Shown: positions 51,667 to 60,633 of the stretch, in pieces
Numbering within the stretch: position 1 is the first letter of the stretch
Layout: the number at the start of each line of letters is the position of its first letter
Source of the DNA: Maribacter_C sp047345145
GTDB taxonomy: Bacteria; Bacteroidota; Bacteroidia; Flavobacteriales; Flavobacteriaceae
Length of the DNA: 64,000 nucleotides
Direction: 5' to 3'
Assembly (NCBI RefSeq): GCF_047345145.1
Contig: NZ_JBLFER010000002.1
Span: 558,001-622,000, forward strand
Translations under genes and position numbers: made by a program
Notes under the pieces: generated by a model
What the model was told of the DNA's origin: nothing
What the model saw: only the letters and a program-made list of their open reading frames with translations
Databases searched by the model: none

Positions 51667-52251
51667 ATGCAAGATTTCTATTTCTACATAAAATTAGGCT
51701 TATATCATGTACTCGATTTTGCTGCCTATGATCATATACTCTTCTTAATTGCCTTGGCACTTCCTTTTACTTTTAAAAATTGGAAAAAGGTAGTTTTGTT
51801 AGCAACAATTTTTACGATTGCTCATTGCTTTTCATTATTTCTCTCTGTCTATGGAATTTTAGTAATGGATGTTAGTTTTATTGAATTTTTGATTCCGGTT
51901 ACCATTCTAGGAACGGCAGTATTCAATATTATTTATGAGAAATCTACCCAAGAAAATAAAAATCTAGGCCTACATGTTTTTGCCACAGCTTTCTTCGGAT
52001 TGATTCATGGTTTTGGGTTTAGCAACTATTTCAACATGCTAATGGCCGAGGAAGAAGAGAAACTGACATCACTATTAGGTTTTGCTACCGGAATCGAAAT
52101 TTCACAGGTTTTGATAGTATTGCTCGTTTTAGGTGTTTCTCATTTGTTTCTTTCTTCTTTAAAAGTCAAATCACAACTATTTGTTATTGTTGCTTCCATT
52201 TTGATCATTCTTATTACAATACCTATGCTGGTAGGCGCGTTCCCATGGTAA
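51667..52251 (+). CDS. HupE/UreJ-type membrane protein
   Basis: 194 residues, about six to seven helices. GLYHVLDFAAYDHILFLIAL carries the His-Asp-His pattern (HVLDFAAYDH) of HupE/UreJ_2 proteins, and IHGFGFSNYF repeats it. The family is linked to nickel, cobalt or other metal uptake in some organisms, but most Bacteroidota copies are uncharacterised. It starts 9 bp after the DjlA-like gene, so probably co-transcribed. Confidence 0.82.
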   Translation: MQDFYFYIKLGLYHVLDFAAYDHILFLIALALPFTFKNWKKVVLLATIFTIAHCFSLFLSVYGILVMDVSFIEFLIPVTILGTAVFNIIYEKSTQENKNLGLHVFATAFFGLIHGFGFSNYFNMLMAEEEEKLTSLLGFATGIEISQVLIVLLVLGVSHLFLSSLKVKSQLFVIVASILIILITIPMLVGAFPW

Positions 52252-52332
52252 GCTTAAGTTAAATTTAACCTATTAAGGTTGTAGGAATTTTGTAAAGCGG
52301 GTATCTTAGACGCTTGTTATTCCGTTAAGTAC

Positions 52333-52767
52333 ATGAAAAAAACGAAGCAAGAGAAATATGATAGAGCCTATTTGAGAATGGCTCAAGAATGGGGAAAATT
52401 ATCGTATTGCAAACGAAAGCAAGTTGGTGCAATTGTTGTAAAAGATCGAATGATTATTTCTGATGGTTACAATGGTACTCCCACAGGGTTTGAGAATTTC
52501 TGCGAAGATGAGGAAGGCTATACAAAATGGTATGTTTTACATGCTGAGGCCAATGCAATTTCTAAAGTAGCTTCATCAACGCAATCATGTCAAGACTCAA
52601 CTCTTTACATCACATTATCACCATGCAAGGAGTGTAGTAAATTAATTCATCAATCTGGCATAAAACGTGTTGTATATCAAGAAGCCTATAAAGATGATTC
52701 TGGATTGAATTTTCTTCGCAAAGCAGGCGTTGAGTTGCAACATTTACCAAATATTGAAACTACTTAA
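52333..52767 (+). CDS. dCMP/cytidine deaminase family protein
   Basis: 144 residues. The zinc site is H70-A-E72 (LHAEANAI) with C98 and C101 in SPCKECSKLI. KRKQVGAIVVKDRMIISDGY is the usual start of dCMP deaminases (ComEB-like), which supply dUMP for dTTP synthesis. It is 20 bp upstream of the S41 protease gene. Confidence 0.9.
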   Translation: MKKTKQEKYDRAYLRMAQEWGKLSYCKRKQVGAIVVKDRMIISDGYNGTPTGFENFCEDEEGYTKWYVLHAEANAISKVASSTQSCQDSTLYITLSPCKECSKLIHQSGIKRVVYQEAYKDDSGLNFLRKAGVELQHLPNIETT

Positions 52768-52787
52768 CCAGATTACGCCCTTAAAAA

Positions 52788-54413
52788 ATGCAAAAAAAGA
52801 GTACTTATTTATGGCCCACTATACTTGCAGCAGCCTTAGCTATTGGTGTTTTTTTAGGAGGTAAGCTCGATTTTAATGATAGTCCGGAAAAACTTTTTAC
52901 TACCAATTCAAAGAAAGACAAGCTGAATCGATTGATTGATTATATTGACTATGAGTATGTTGATGAGATCAATACAGATAGTATAGTTGATGTCACGGTA
53001 AACAATATTTTAGAAAAGTTAGATCCACATTCTGTGTACATTCCCAAAGAAGAAATGACTCAAGTTTCTGAGAATATGAAGGGCGATTTTGTGGGAATCG
53101 GGATTAATTTTTATCCTTATAGAGATACCATTGCCGTAATTCGAACCATTAAAGATGGCCCCAGTTTTTTAAAAGGAGTTCAGCCAGGGGATCGCATTTT
53201 AATGGCCGATAATGATACTTTATACGGAAGAAAACTGCCTAGCGAAACCATTGTCGAAAAACTTAAAGGAAAGGAAGGTACTTCTGTTAAATTGACAGTC
53301 TTTCGAAAGAAAGAGAACCGGACTTTTACGGTCAATGTGAAAAGAGATTTAGTCCCTATCAAAAGTGTTCAATCCTACTTTATGATGACCAATGATATGG
53401 GCTATATCAAAGTAAATCGTTTTGCCGAATCTACTTTCAAAGAGTTTAAGACGGCACTTAGAGAGCTACAAAGACAGGGGGCAACCAAATTAACCCTTGA
53501 TTTACGAGATAATCCTGGGGGGTACTTGGGAATTTCAGAACAAATGGCAGATGAATTTTTAGAGGATGGAAAACTTATTCTATTCACAAAAAACAAAAAA
53601 GGTAAAATCAATAACGTTTTTGCTACTGACAAGGGTAGTTTTGAAGACAAACCGATTTATGTTTTGATCAATGAGCGATCTGCTTCAGCTAGTGAAATTA
53701 TAGCTGGCGCACTTCAAGATAATGATATCGGAACCATAGTGGGGCGACGTTCTTTTGGCAAAGGGCTTGTACAACGTGAAATGGAATTGGGTGATGGTTC
53801 TGCAGTGCGTTTGACCGTATCAAGATATTATACTCCTACTGGGCGGAGTATTCAAAGAACCTATGAAAATGGTAACAAAGACTACTACCAAAAATTCACT
53901 GATCGATATCACAGTGGAGAATTGATTTCGGTAGATAGTATAAAAGTTGCCGACTCACTTAAATTTAAGACCCCAAAAGGTAAAGTGGTTTATGGTGGTG
54001 GTGGAATTATTCCCGATGTTTTTGTGCCCATCGGTTCAAACGAGGAGGAAGCTGTTGAAAGTATGGATAGCGTCGGATTCATTTCTTACTTTATTTTCGA
54101 ACATCTTGATGAAGATAGACAACGGTATAGCGATTATACTGAAGAGGAGTTTGTAGCCAATTTTAGAATTGACGATATTATATTTGAACGCTTTGTGGAC
54201 TATGCGATTAAAAGTAATTTAAATATGCGTTTTTACGACTTTGAGGAAAGCGTAAAATTATATTTAAAGGCAGCCTTGGCCCAACAGTTATTTGGAGCCA
54301 ATGTTCACGCAAAGATTAAAAGTGAAGCAGATGCTATGCTAAAACAAGTACTCGAATTAGATAATCCTGCAATTCAACAGCAAGAAGCAGAGGTTATCGA
54401 GGAAAGTAACTAA
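52788..54413 (+). CDS. S41-family C-terminal processing protease
   Basis: 541 residues. One N-terminal membrane helix or signal, a PDZ domain (about residues 85-180: GDFVGIGINF...GPSFLKGVQPGDRIL), then the S41 catalytic core: TLDLRDNPGGYL, INERSASASEIIAGALQDND (catalytic Ser) and GRRSFGKGLVQ (catalytic Lys). It trims or degrades periplasmic proteins, CtpA/Prc-like. C-terminal part with acidic helices is of unknown use. Follows the deaminase gene by 20 bp. Confidence 0.92.
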   Translation: MQKKSTYLWPTILAAALAIGVFLGGKLDFNDSPEKLFTTNSKKDKLNRLIDYIDYEYVDEINTDSIVDVTVNNILEKLDPHSVYIPKEEMTQVSENMKGDFVGIGINFYPYRDTIAVIRTIKDGPSFLKGVQPGDRILMADNDTLYGRKLPSETIVEKLKGKEGTSVKLTVFRKKENRTFTVNVKRDLVPIKSVQSYFMMTNDMGYIKVNRFAESTFKEFKTALRELQRQGATKLTLDLRDNPGGYLGISEQMADEFLEDGKLILFTKNKKGKINNVFATDKGSFEDKPIYVLINERSASASEIIAGALQDNDIGTIVGRRSFGKGLVQREMELGDGSAVRLTVSRYYTPTGRSIQRTYENGNKDYYQKFTDRYHSGELISVDSIKVADSLKFKTPKGKVVYGGGGIIPDVFVPIGSNEEEAVESMDSVGFISYFIFEHLDEDRQRYSDYTEEEFVANFRIDDIIFERFVDYAIKSNLNMRFYDFEESVKLYLKAALAQQLFGANVHAKIKSEADAMLKQVLELDNPAIQQQEAEVIEESN

Positions 54414-54416
54414 AAC

Positions 54417-54620
54417 TCAGTTTTTATTGATTTTATCTTCAATCTTCTTTGAGGTCATAAAAATGAGTAATAATACAATAGCACAAAGGGAGGCGACAAT
54501 ACCAATTAAGGCAATTACGCTGTTTCCCTCTAGAGGATTTTCAAAATTCACCAAAGTTACATTATAAGCAATAAGTGCTACTGCTAACAAAATCAATATT
54601 ACAGTTAGAGTTTTATTCAT
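54417..54620 (-). CDS. Small two-helix membrane protein
   Basis: 67 residues, two hydrophobic helices (TLTVILILLAVALIAYNVTL and VIALIGIVASLCAIVLLLIF) and a lysine-rich tail. Function unknown. It is 18 bp downstream of the MarC-like gene on the same strand, and its stop lies 3 bp from the stop of the convergent S41 gene. Confidence 0.7.
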   Translation of the reverse strand: MNKTLTVILILLAVALIAYNVTLVNFENPLEGNSVIALIGIVASLCAIVLLLIFMTSKKIEDKINKN

Positions 54621-54638
54621 TTGAAATCTGATTGTTCG

Positions 54639-55223
54639 TTAGAAAAGCTGATTAATATTTGTTGCGAATAATTTCACAGCTATGGCCAATAGTATTACTC
54701 CGAAAACTTTTCGGATAATACCAATTCCGCTAGCGCCTAATATTTTTTCAATACGACTCGAAGATTTAAGCACCAGATATACAAAGATAATATTCACAAT
54801 AATAGCAACAATAATATTTTCAACATGGTATTCGGCACGTAGCGAAAGTAATGAAGTCATGGTACCTGCACCTGCAATCATTGGGAATGCCAAGGGTACG
54901 ATAGACGCCGTTTCGGGGGCGTCATCTTTATAAAGTTGTATGCCTAATATCATTTCAATGGCTAAAAAGAAAATGATGAATGCACCAGCCACAGCAAAAG
55001 AGTTCACATCGATTCCGATTAAATTGAGAATTTCTTCTCCCACAAAAAGAAAAGCGACCATCATTATAGCGGCAACAATTGATGCTTTTTCAGATTGAAT
55101 ATGACCTACCTTATTGCGGAGTCCGATGATTATTGGAATGCTTCCTACAATATCGATTACGGCAAAAAGAATCATGCTCGAGGTGGCAATCTGTCTAAAA
55201 TCAAAATTTAGTCCTATTGACAT
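54639..55223 (-). CDS. MarC-family integral membrane protein
   Basis: 194 residues from ATG 55223 (a TTG at 55232 would add three). Six hydrophobic helices. Motifs FAVIDIVGSIPIIIGL near the start and PLAFPMIAGAGTMTSLLSL in the middle are those of the MarC family, whose transport role is unclear; the historical link to multiple antibiotic resistance was not upheld. Likely co-transcribed with the small membrane protein downstream. Confidence 0.88.
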   Translation of the reverse strand: MSIGLNFDFRQIATSSMILFAVIDIVGSIPIIIGLRNKVGHIQSEKASIVAAIMMVAFLFVGEEILNLIGIDVNSFAVAGAFIIFFLAIEMILGIQLYKDDAPETASIVPLAFPMIAGAGTMTSLLSLRAEYHVENIIVAIIVNIIFVYLVLKSSSRIEKILGASGIGIIRKVFGVILLAIAVKLFATNINQLF

Positions 55224-55304
55224 AGCTTTCAAATTTGCCGCAAATTTACGCTTAAAAAATGGTTTCGGATTATGGGTGCGAAATAAATAATAGTATAGAA
55301 AATG

Positions 55305-55312
55305 TATCTTTG
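55305..55312 (+). promoter_or_regulatory. -7 promoter box of the DUF3109 gene
   Basis: TATCTTTG, 18 bp before ATG 55331. It lies inside a longer open frame from 55259, which argues against that longer start. Confidence 0.5.
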
Positions 55313-55330
55313 GGAGCTCAAAAAGAAGAC

Positions 55331-55903
55331 ATGTTCCAGCTTGGAAAGACTATAGTATCCGAAGAAATTATCGAAACTGATTTCGTATGTAACCTGAATG
55401 CATGCAAAGGTCAATGCTGTATTGATGGTGACGCCGGGGCACCTCTTGAGGATAAAGAGACTGAAATATTAGTTGATATCTACAGCGACGTAAAACCTTT
55501 TTTAAGACCAGAAGGAATTGCAGCGATTGAGGAACAGGGTGTTTTTGTAAAAGGAGAAGATGGTGAATGGGAAACTCCTCTTATCAACGGAAGCGAATGT
55601 GCTTATGTTGTTTTTTCTGAAAATAAAACTGCAAAGTGTGGACTTGAAGAAGCCTATAATCAAGGTTTAACAAATTGGAAAAAACCAGTTTCTTGCCATC
55701 TTTACCCCGTGCGTATTAAAGAATATACAGAGCTTACTGCAGTTAATTACCATAAATGGGAAATTTGTGACCCCGCCTGTGCTTTGGGCGAAGAACTGAA
55801 AGTGCCCATTTATAAGTTTGTTAAAGAGGCTTTGGTGCGTAAATTTGGAATTGAATGGTATGAAGAATTGGAACAAATTGCAGAAGAGCATCTTAGACGA
55901 TAG
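55331..55903 (+). CDS. DUF3109-family cysteine-rich protein
   Basis: 190 residues from ATG 55331. FVCNLNACKGQCCIDGDAGAPL at the start holds CN..CKGQCC; later Cys are in GSECAYV, KCGLEEAY, VSCHLYPVRI and EICDPACALG. The pattern recalls YkgJ-type iron or zinc chelating proteins. Role unknown. Its end overlaps the convergent kinase gene by 11 bp. Confidence 0.85.
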   Translation: MFQLGKTIVSEEIIETDFVCNLNACKGQCCIDGDAGAPLEDKETEILVDIYSDVKPFLRPEGIAAIEEQGVFVKGEDGEWETPLINGSECAYVVFSENKTAKCGLEEAYNQGLTNWKKPVSCHLYPVRIKEYTELTAVNYHKWEICDPACALGEELKVPIYKFVKEALVRKFGIEWYEELEQIAEEHLRR

Positions 55904-57815
55904 GAATATGTAAAAGCACTTTTGTGCCATCAGGAGTACCGTCTTCTTTGTAAAGATCAAGAATCTGAAGGTGAAACGAATTGAGGTAATCTTTTGAGAA
56001 ATTAGACAAACGTTCTTTTGTAATATCAATACCAACGGACTTTCTTTTTAAGACCTTTTTCTGTTTAATTTCTTCGGAAGCAATGCGGCCAATTCCATTA
56101 TCCGTAATACTAATATGAATATAGTTTTCGTCAGTTGCTTTTCGAATATTGATGGTTATTTTTTTGTCCTTATCTTTTGATGAAAGTCCGTGCCATAAGG
56201 CATTTTCTAAAAAAGGCTGCAAGATCAGAGAAGGAATTTTCACATTATGCGGATCAATATCATCGTTAATTTTTATTTCAAAATCTATTTCATTTGAAAA
56301 GCGAATATTTTCAATATTCATGTATAATTCGACGGTTTCCAATTCGTCAGCTAGTGAGATTTCGCGCACAGAGGAGGCTTCTAATATTTTGCGAACTAAT
56401 TTTGAGAACTTATTGAGGTAGTGCACCGCATTTTTCTGTTCATTATTAATGATGTAAAGCTTAATAGAGTTGAGCGAATTGAATAAGAAATGCGGATTCA
56501 TTTGGCTTCGAAGCATGCTTTGTTCTAAAGTCAAAACCTTTTTTTCATTTTTAAGTTGATATTGACGATAGAGAATATAAAAAATACCGGTCAGTAGCGC
56601 TAGTACAATACCGCTAATGAGTAAGGTGGTATTTTTTTTTCTGAGATTAAGTTCCGCAATTTCTTTTTGTTTGGCTAATACTACTATTTCATTGGTTTTT
56701 TTTTGAGAATCATAGCGAAAAATAATGTCATTTACATAGCGAATAGTATTGGTATTTAGAATTTTTTCCTCAAGATCTTCAGCCTTTAAGGTATAGGTCA
56801 ATGCTTTTTCAAATTTGCGTTGTGTTTTATTTAATTCGGCTAACAAACGGTTGGCCTGAGCAGCTTCTTTTGAAAGGGTTTTTTGTTCGGCAACCTTAAG
56901 ACCTAAAAGCATGTTTTTTTCTGCTTCATCATATTGCTTCAATCGAAGTTTTGCCCAACCTGTATTTATGTATGCGGGTGCGATAAGAAATCCGTCACCT
57001 ATTTCTTGGGCTTTGGGCAGGGCATATTCGAGAAGATCCAAAGCCTTTGAAATACTATCTTGTTTAATATAAACTTTGGCAATAGCAGTTTTGCAAATGA
57101 CGCGCCCCATATCATTGTCGATTTGTTCATTTAGCGCAAGCGATTTTTTATAACCTTCCATTGCTCCCATTAAATCGCCTTGCTCTTCTTTACATGCACC
57201 TATGTCTTGAGAATTCACAGCTTGACCAAGTACGTTGCCCAATTCTTTTTCTAGGCGAATAGACTTCTCAAAGTAAGTTATAGCTTTATCGTACTGCTCT
57301 AACATTTGGTATAAATTGCCAATACAGTTCACAGATACGTTAATGCTTCTTTTTAAACTTGTTGAAGGATTCTTAACAGATTCTGCTAATTCCAGGGCCT
57401 TTTGATTATAGTCCATGGCCGCTCTAATAGAAGAGGTTCGTCTGTACACAACACCCAGGTAGTTAAGACTTGCTACCTTGAACTCTAGGTCTTCATCAGC
57501 TTCGGCAATTTTCAAGGCTTTTTCATGTAGTTTTATAGCTTTTGAAAATTGAGAGGTATTTCGATATTTTCTACCTAGTTCGTTTAAGCCATAGGCTTGT
57601 CCGTCCGAATATTTATTTCTAGCGGAAGCATTGGTGAAGTATCTAATTAAGGTGGTGTCGTTTCTATTTTTTCTTAAAACAGAATGTATCTTGGAATATC
57701 CTTCAGGCGAGGCTGCAATTAGACTGTCAACAGTCTTTTGAAAAGACTCAGGAACGGTTTGGGTAAACCCATAAAAGTAAAGCAATAGAAACCCTAAAAG
57801 AAAGCGACTTTTCAT
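55893..57815 (-). CDS. TPR-containing LytS-type sensor histidine kinase
   Basis: 640 residues from ATG 57815, where a signal peptide begins (GFLLLYFYGFTQ); an in-frame ATG at 57872 adds a non-signal tail and is less likely. A periplasmic TPR array (about residues 60-370; pattern such as AIKLHEKALKIAEADED, ALDLLEYALPKAQEIGD) is followed by one helix (TTLLISGIVLALLTGIFYILY) and a His_kinase domain with the acceptor His in SQMNPHFLFNSLNSIKLY, then an ATPase end DNGIGRI. Pairs with the LytTR response regulator gene 65 bp upstream. Confidence 0.9.
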   Translation of the reverse strand: MKSRFLLGFLLLYFYGFTQTVPESFQKTVDSLIAASPEGYSKIHSVLRKNRNDTTLIRYFTNASARNKYSDGQAYGLNELGRKYRNTSQFSKAIKLHEKALKIAEADEDLEFKVASLNYLGVVYRRTSSIRAAMDYNQKALELAESVKNPSTSLKRSINVSVNCIGNLYQMLEQYDKAITYFEKSIRLEKELGNVLGQAVNSQDIGACKEEQGDLMGAMEGYKKSLALNEQIDNDMGRVICKTAIAKVYIKQDSISKALDLLEYALPKAQEIGDGFLIAPAYINTGWAKLRLKQYDEAEKNMLLGLKVAEQKTLSKEAAQANRLLAELNKTQRKFEKALTYTLKAEDLEEKILNTNTIRYVNDIIFRYDSQKKTNEIVVLAKQKEIAELNLRKKNTTLLISGIVLALLTGIFYILYRQYQLKNEKKVLTLEQSMLRSQMNPHFLFNSLNSIKLYIINNEQKNAVHYLNKFSKLVRKILEASSVREISLADELETVELYMNIENIRFSNEIDFEIKINDDIDPHNVKIPSLILQPFLENALWHGLSSKDKDKKITINIRKATDENYIHISITDNGIGRIASEEIKQKKVLKRKSVGIDITKERLSNFSKDYLNSFHLQILDLYKEDGTPDGTKVLLHIPIV

Positions 57816-57880
57816 ATAAAAATTAAAGCGCAGTGGTAGGTAATATTCAAAAATTTTGATTAGGGGCGTCATAAAGAAGT

Positions 57881-58615
57881 TTACAGCATATCAAGAAAAT
57901 CAGACTTTTTCTGTCGAGACACAGGGATTTTGTGATTAGGTTTCAAGATAACATATCCATCTGTTTTGAGAAACTCCTTTATTTTGGTAAGGTTAATTAT
58001 ATAGGAATTGTGAATTCTAAAAAAAGAATCACTCGGCAATAGTTCATTTACCTCTTTTAACTTTTTTGTGAGCACTATTTTTTGACCATCGGTAAGGTAA
58101 ATAGTACTGTAATTTCCATCTGATTCGGCATATACAATTTCTTCACTATCTAAAAAGACTAGCTTTCCATCGGTATTAAAAGTGATTTTCTTATTAATAG
58201 CATTTGAATTGAAGTTTAGCAATATTTTCTCCAATCGCTCAGCGGTGAAATTCTTAGCATTAAATTTTTTGATTTTGGTAATTGTATCTTTTAGATCGTC
58301 GGTATCTATAGGCTTTAGTAGATAATCAATAGCTTCGTTTTTGAGCGCTTTGATAGCGTATTGGTTGTAAGCCGTTGTGATTACAACCGGAAAATCTTTG
58401 TTCTTTAATTTTTGAATGAACTGAAACCCATCCATCGTTGGCATTTCGATATCTAAAAAAAGACAATCTGGTGTGTTCTTTTCTAAATGGCTTAAAGCTT
58501 TAACGGGGTCAGTGAATGAAGCCGCAACATTGATCTCATCACTAAAGTTGGTAAGCTCCCAAGATAAACTTTGCAGCGCTTTTATCTCATCATCTACTAT
58601 TATTGCTTCAATCAT
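57881..58615 (-). CDS. LytTR-family response regulator
   Basis: 244 residues from ATG 58615; the ATG at 58648 adds 11 residues before the receiver domain and is less likely. Receiver: MIEAIIVDDEIKALQSL, phospho-acceptor D55 in CLFLDIEMP, Lys in YLLKPIDTDDL. LytTR DNA-binding domain at the end: FNTDGKLVFLDSEEIVYAES, RIHNSYIINLTKIKEF. First gene of the two-component operon with the TPR kinase. Confidence 0.92.
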   Translation of the reverse strand: MIEAIIVDDEIKALQSLSWELTNFSDEINVAASFTDPVKALSHLEKNTPDCLFLDIEMPTMDGFQFIQKLKNKDFPVVITTAYNQYAIKALKNEAIDYLLKPIDTDDLKDTITKIKKFNAKNFTAERLEKILLNFNSNAINKKITFNTDGKLVFLDSEEIVYAESDGNYSTIYLTDGQKIVLTKKLKEVNELLPSDSFFRIHNSYIINLTKIKEFLKTDGYVILKPNHKIPVSRQKKSDFLDML

Positions 58616-58954
58616 AATACGTACATCTAATAAAAGAAAGTTAATCAAAAATAAATTTACGCTGTTGGTATTTCAAAAAAGATGTATCAATGGAAGTTAT
58701 TCAAGTATGATTGGTCAAAAAATTGACTAATTCAGCTTTTACTACGAATTAATCATTTTTTTCTTACAAAATATAATTTGAATATAGAACAAGGTTTCTC
58801 AAGATCATTAAAATCAAGGTTTGCCATTTATACAGTATTTAGTACCATTGGTACAATACTTACTAATATGTAGCTGTATGAAGCTTATTTTGGTCTTAAT
58901 ATTTGCTTTAGTTCCCTATTAAAGTTATTCAACCATTTAATAAAATCTAGAGCG
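58616..58954. promoter_or_regulatory. Intergenic region with inverted repeat at 58835-58860
   Basis: The 339 bp between the LytTR operon and a small gene pointing the other way are A/T-rich and hold no gene. AGTATTTAGTACC-ATT-GGTACAATACT is a 27-bp imperfect palindrome with the perfect core GTACCATTGGTAC (58842-58854). It may be a protein-binding site for either direction. Confidence 0.4.
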
Positions 58955-59125
58955 ATGAAAAAGTGTTTTTTAATGTTTGTTTTTCTTGTTTTGAGCTTAT
59001 TTTTGGCAGCTCTTATCGAAAACTCAAATAAAGAGCTTGCAGATAAAATTGCTTCAAGCGAAGTTAGTATTGAAAGCCAAAGAAGCGTTGAAATCCAACC
59101 TGACACTGTCTTCAAAGACAACTAG
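58955..59125 (+). CDS. Small exported peptide
   Basis: 56 codons from ATG 58955 to TAG 59123-59125. MKKCFLMFVFLVLSLFLAAL is a signal peptide or anchor; the remaining 36 residues are acidic and Ser/Glu-rich (NSNKELADKIASSEVSIESQ) and end FKDN. Too short for family assignment. It is 4 bp upstream of the next open frame and 340 bp from the LytTR operon. Confidence 0.5.
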   Translation: MKKCFLMFVFLVLSLFLAALIENSNKELADKIASSEVSIESQRSVEIQPDTVFKDN

Positions 59126-59158
59126 TCTTTGCCAACCAAGTATTCTGTTATAACCAAT

Positions 59159-59716
59159 ATGAACACGGCTATTTTTAATTCGAAAATGATCAAAACAGGA
59201 GTGCTAACTCTTGTGGCCACACTTATGTTATCAGGTACTAAGTATGATGAGCAATTGTCATCGACTCCTACTCCTACTAGTTACTTTGACTATACCATTC
59301 AAGTTTCTGGAAGTTTGAACAATAGTTTTACGGGTATGATTGACTTTGAAACAGCTGTTAAAACAACCTCCAAAGGAATACCATTTTCGATTTTAGAGCT
59401 AAAGCTTAGTGGTGGTGAGGAAGTTTTTTACCACTCTTTTGAATTTTTAATTTCTAGAGAGCATAAGAAAGAAGTTCTAGCGCCTGCAACCTTTGAGATC
59501 ACAAAAAATCAGAGCGGATTGCTAAATAATTTTGACGGAGTATTTGGTTTTGCAAACATTAATGAACTCGGAGAATTACCACTTTTTGCAAAAAGTGGAG
59601 AAATTCAAATTGAACACTTAGATGAAACTACGATAAAAGGTAGTTTGGATATTAAGTTGAATAATGCAGCAGGTAAATATGTTCACTTGAAAGGAGACTT
59701 TAGGGCGAAAAAGTAA
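59159..59716 (+). CDS. Exported protein of unknown function
   Basis: 185 residues from ATG 59159; a TTG at 59129 and an ATG at 59186 are alternatives. Signal-like start (MIKTGVLTLVATLMLSG), then a beta-rich mature domain (YTIQVSGSLNNSFTGMIDFE, EIQIEHLDETTIKGSLDIKL), compatible with a small beta-sandwich or lipocalin-like fold. It follows the small exported peptide gene closely, so the two may form an operon. Confidence 0.6.
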   Translation: MNTAIFNSKMIKTGVLTLVATLMLSGTKYDEQLSSTPTPTSYFDYTIQVSGSLNNSFTGMIDFETAVKTTSKGIPFSILELKLSGGEEVFYHSFEFLISREHKKEVLAPATFEITKNQSGLLNNFDGVFGFANINELGELPLFAKSGEIQIEHLDETTIKGSLDIKLNNAAGKYVHLKGDFRAKK

Positions 59717-59864
59717 TCGAATATGCTCTTAACCCTTTAGTTCTGAATAGAAATAGCATCAGAATTTTTGACTATATGTAAAGGAAAAAACGTTGATTTT
59801 ATTAGGGTTTTTGGTGGTAAAAATCGTATTTTTACATTAATTCCCCTAATTGACCAACTATCTA

Positions 59865-59884
59865 AATCTTAACAAGTTAAGATT
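59865..59884. promoter_or_regulatory. Perfect 20-bp palindrome
   Basis: AATCTTAACAAGTTAAGATT: nine-bp arms around AA, perfectly self-complementary. It lies about 70 bp upstream of the structured RNA region and far from coding sequence. Operator or RNA hairpin. Confidence 0.5.
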
Positions 59885-59944
59885 AAGTTGAGCTTCTTTG
59901 TCATATCGTACAATCGTAAGTATGAATGGGAAACTCTAAAAATT

Positions 59945-60236
59945 TTATGAAACTGCCAATCCATAAGGTACGGTCTTGGGAATGCGTTGTAAATAAGAAC
60001 GTATTACTGTTCTAGTAACAGACCCGTCTAATGAATTGTTGCATATTGGACACCTAACCAACTTGTTGGCCTAAGGTGATTTGCTCGATTATAGGTTTCG
60101 GGGGAACTACCTAAATCAGCGCCATTGTAACAAGTATTGATTTTGATACATTGGAAGGGCCGTACGGTTTGGCGGTATTCATAACCAAATTAGAAAATTG
60201 GAAAAGGCTAGAAATTATATTTCTAGCCTTTTTTAT
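59945..60236 (+). ncRNA. Candidate structured non-coding RNA
   Basis: No coding potential. Closing helix: ACTGCCAA (59952-59959) with TTGGCGGT (60069-76 of the 60100s, i.e. 60169-60176), continued by GTACGGTC (59968-59975) with GGCCGTAC (60158-60165). Internal hairpins: CACCT-AA-CCAAC-TT-GTTGG-CCT-AGGTG (60051-60078) and TAGGT...ACCTA (60092-60113) around TTCGGGGGAA. A rho-independent terminator ends it (60202-60236). G/C content is higher than in the surrounding A/T-rich spacer. It does not look like tmRNA, SRP RNA or RNase P RNA. A 6S-type RNA or a lineage-specific RNA is possible. The 5' end is a guess. Confidence 0.55.
60202..60236 (+). terminator. Rho-independent terminator
   Basis: AAAAGGCTAGAAAT, a short loop, ATTTCTAGCC and then TTTTTTAT: a 13-bp stem and U-tract, the clearest terminator in the window. 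It closes the candidate RNA at 59945. Confidence 0.85.
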
Positions 60237-60633
60237 GCAAAAAATTAAATATATATTTTCTACACCCTTCCATATTAAAAAGACCTGTTAAAGCACTTTG
60301 AAATTGACAGTTTATACAAGATTATAGACCAACCTTACAATTCTAAAATTTGTGACCACGAGGCTTGTTATCTTAGCCAAAGAATTGACTAACTACTTCA
60401 CTACACTAAGGTAACTATTCCCCTTTTTTTTGAATCACCCCCATGTTGGACTGTTTTGCAAATATGGAATATGGTTTTCACGCTATTTATTTGTTTCAGT
60501 TCTTATTAAAGTACTAGTAGTATTTAAGAATAAGCTTCTAAGGGAATACCCTGAATTTGAAAACTCAGGGAAAACCTTGAACTTTTTAAGGAATGAGAAA
60601 AATAACTTGCATAACATAATTAAAAATTCGACC

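Noticed and set aside
58885..59121. Minus-strand 78-codon frame
   Set aside because: The plus strand of the same segment encodes a better candidate with a signal peptide (58955-59125); the minus frame has no motif.
59945..60236. tmRNA, SRP RNA or RNase P RNA
   Set aside because: No tRNA-like acceptor end or tag frame, no GGAAG SRP loop context, and no P-RNA core such as GAGGAAAGTCC seen.
60430..60633. Longer form of the small membrane protein from TTG 60430
   Set aside because: The extra 68 residues have no domain or signal and begin in spacer DNA; the signal-like segment starts at ATG 60634.
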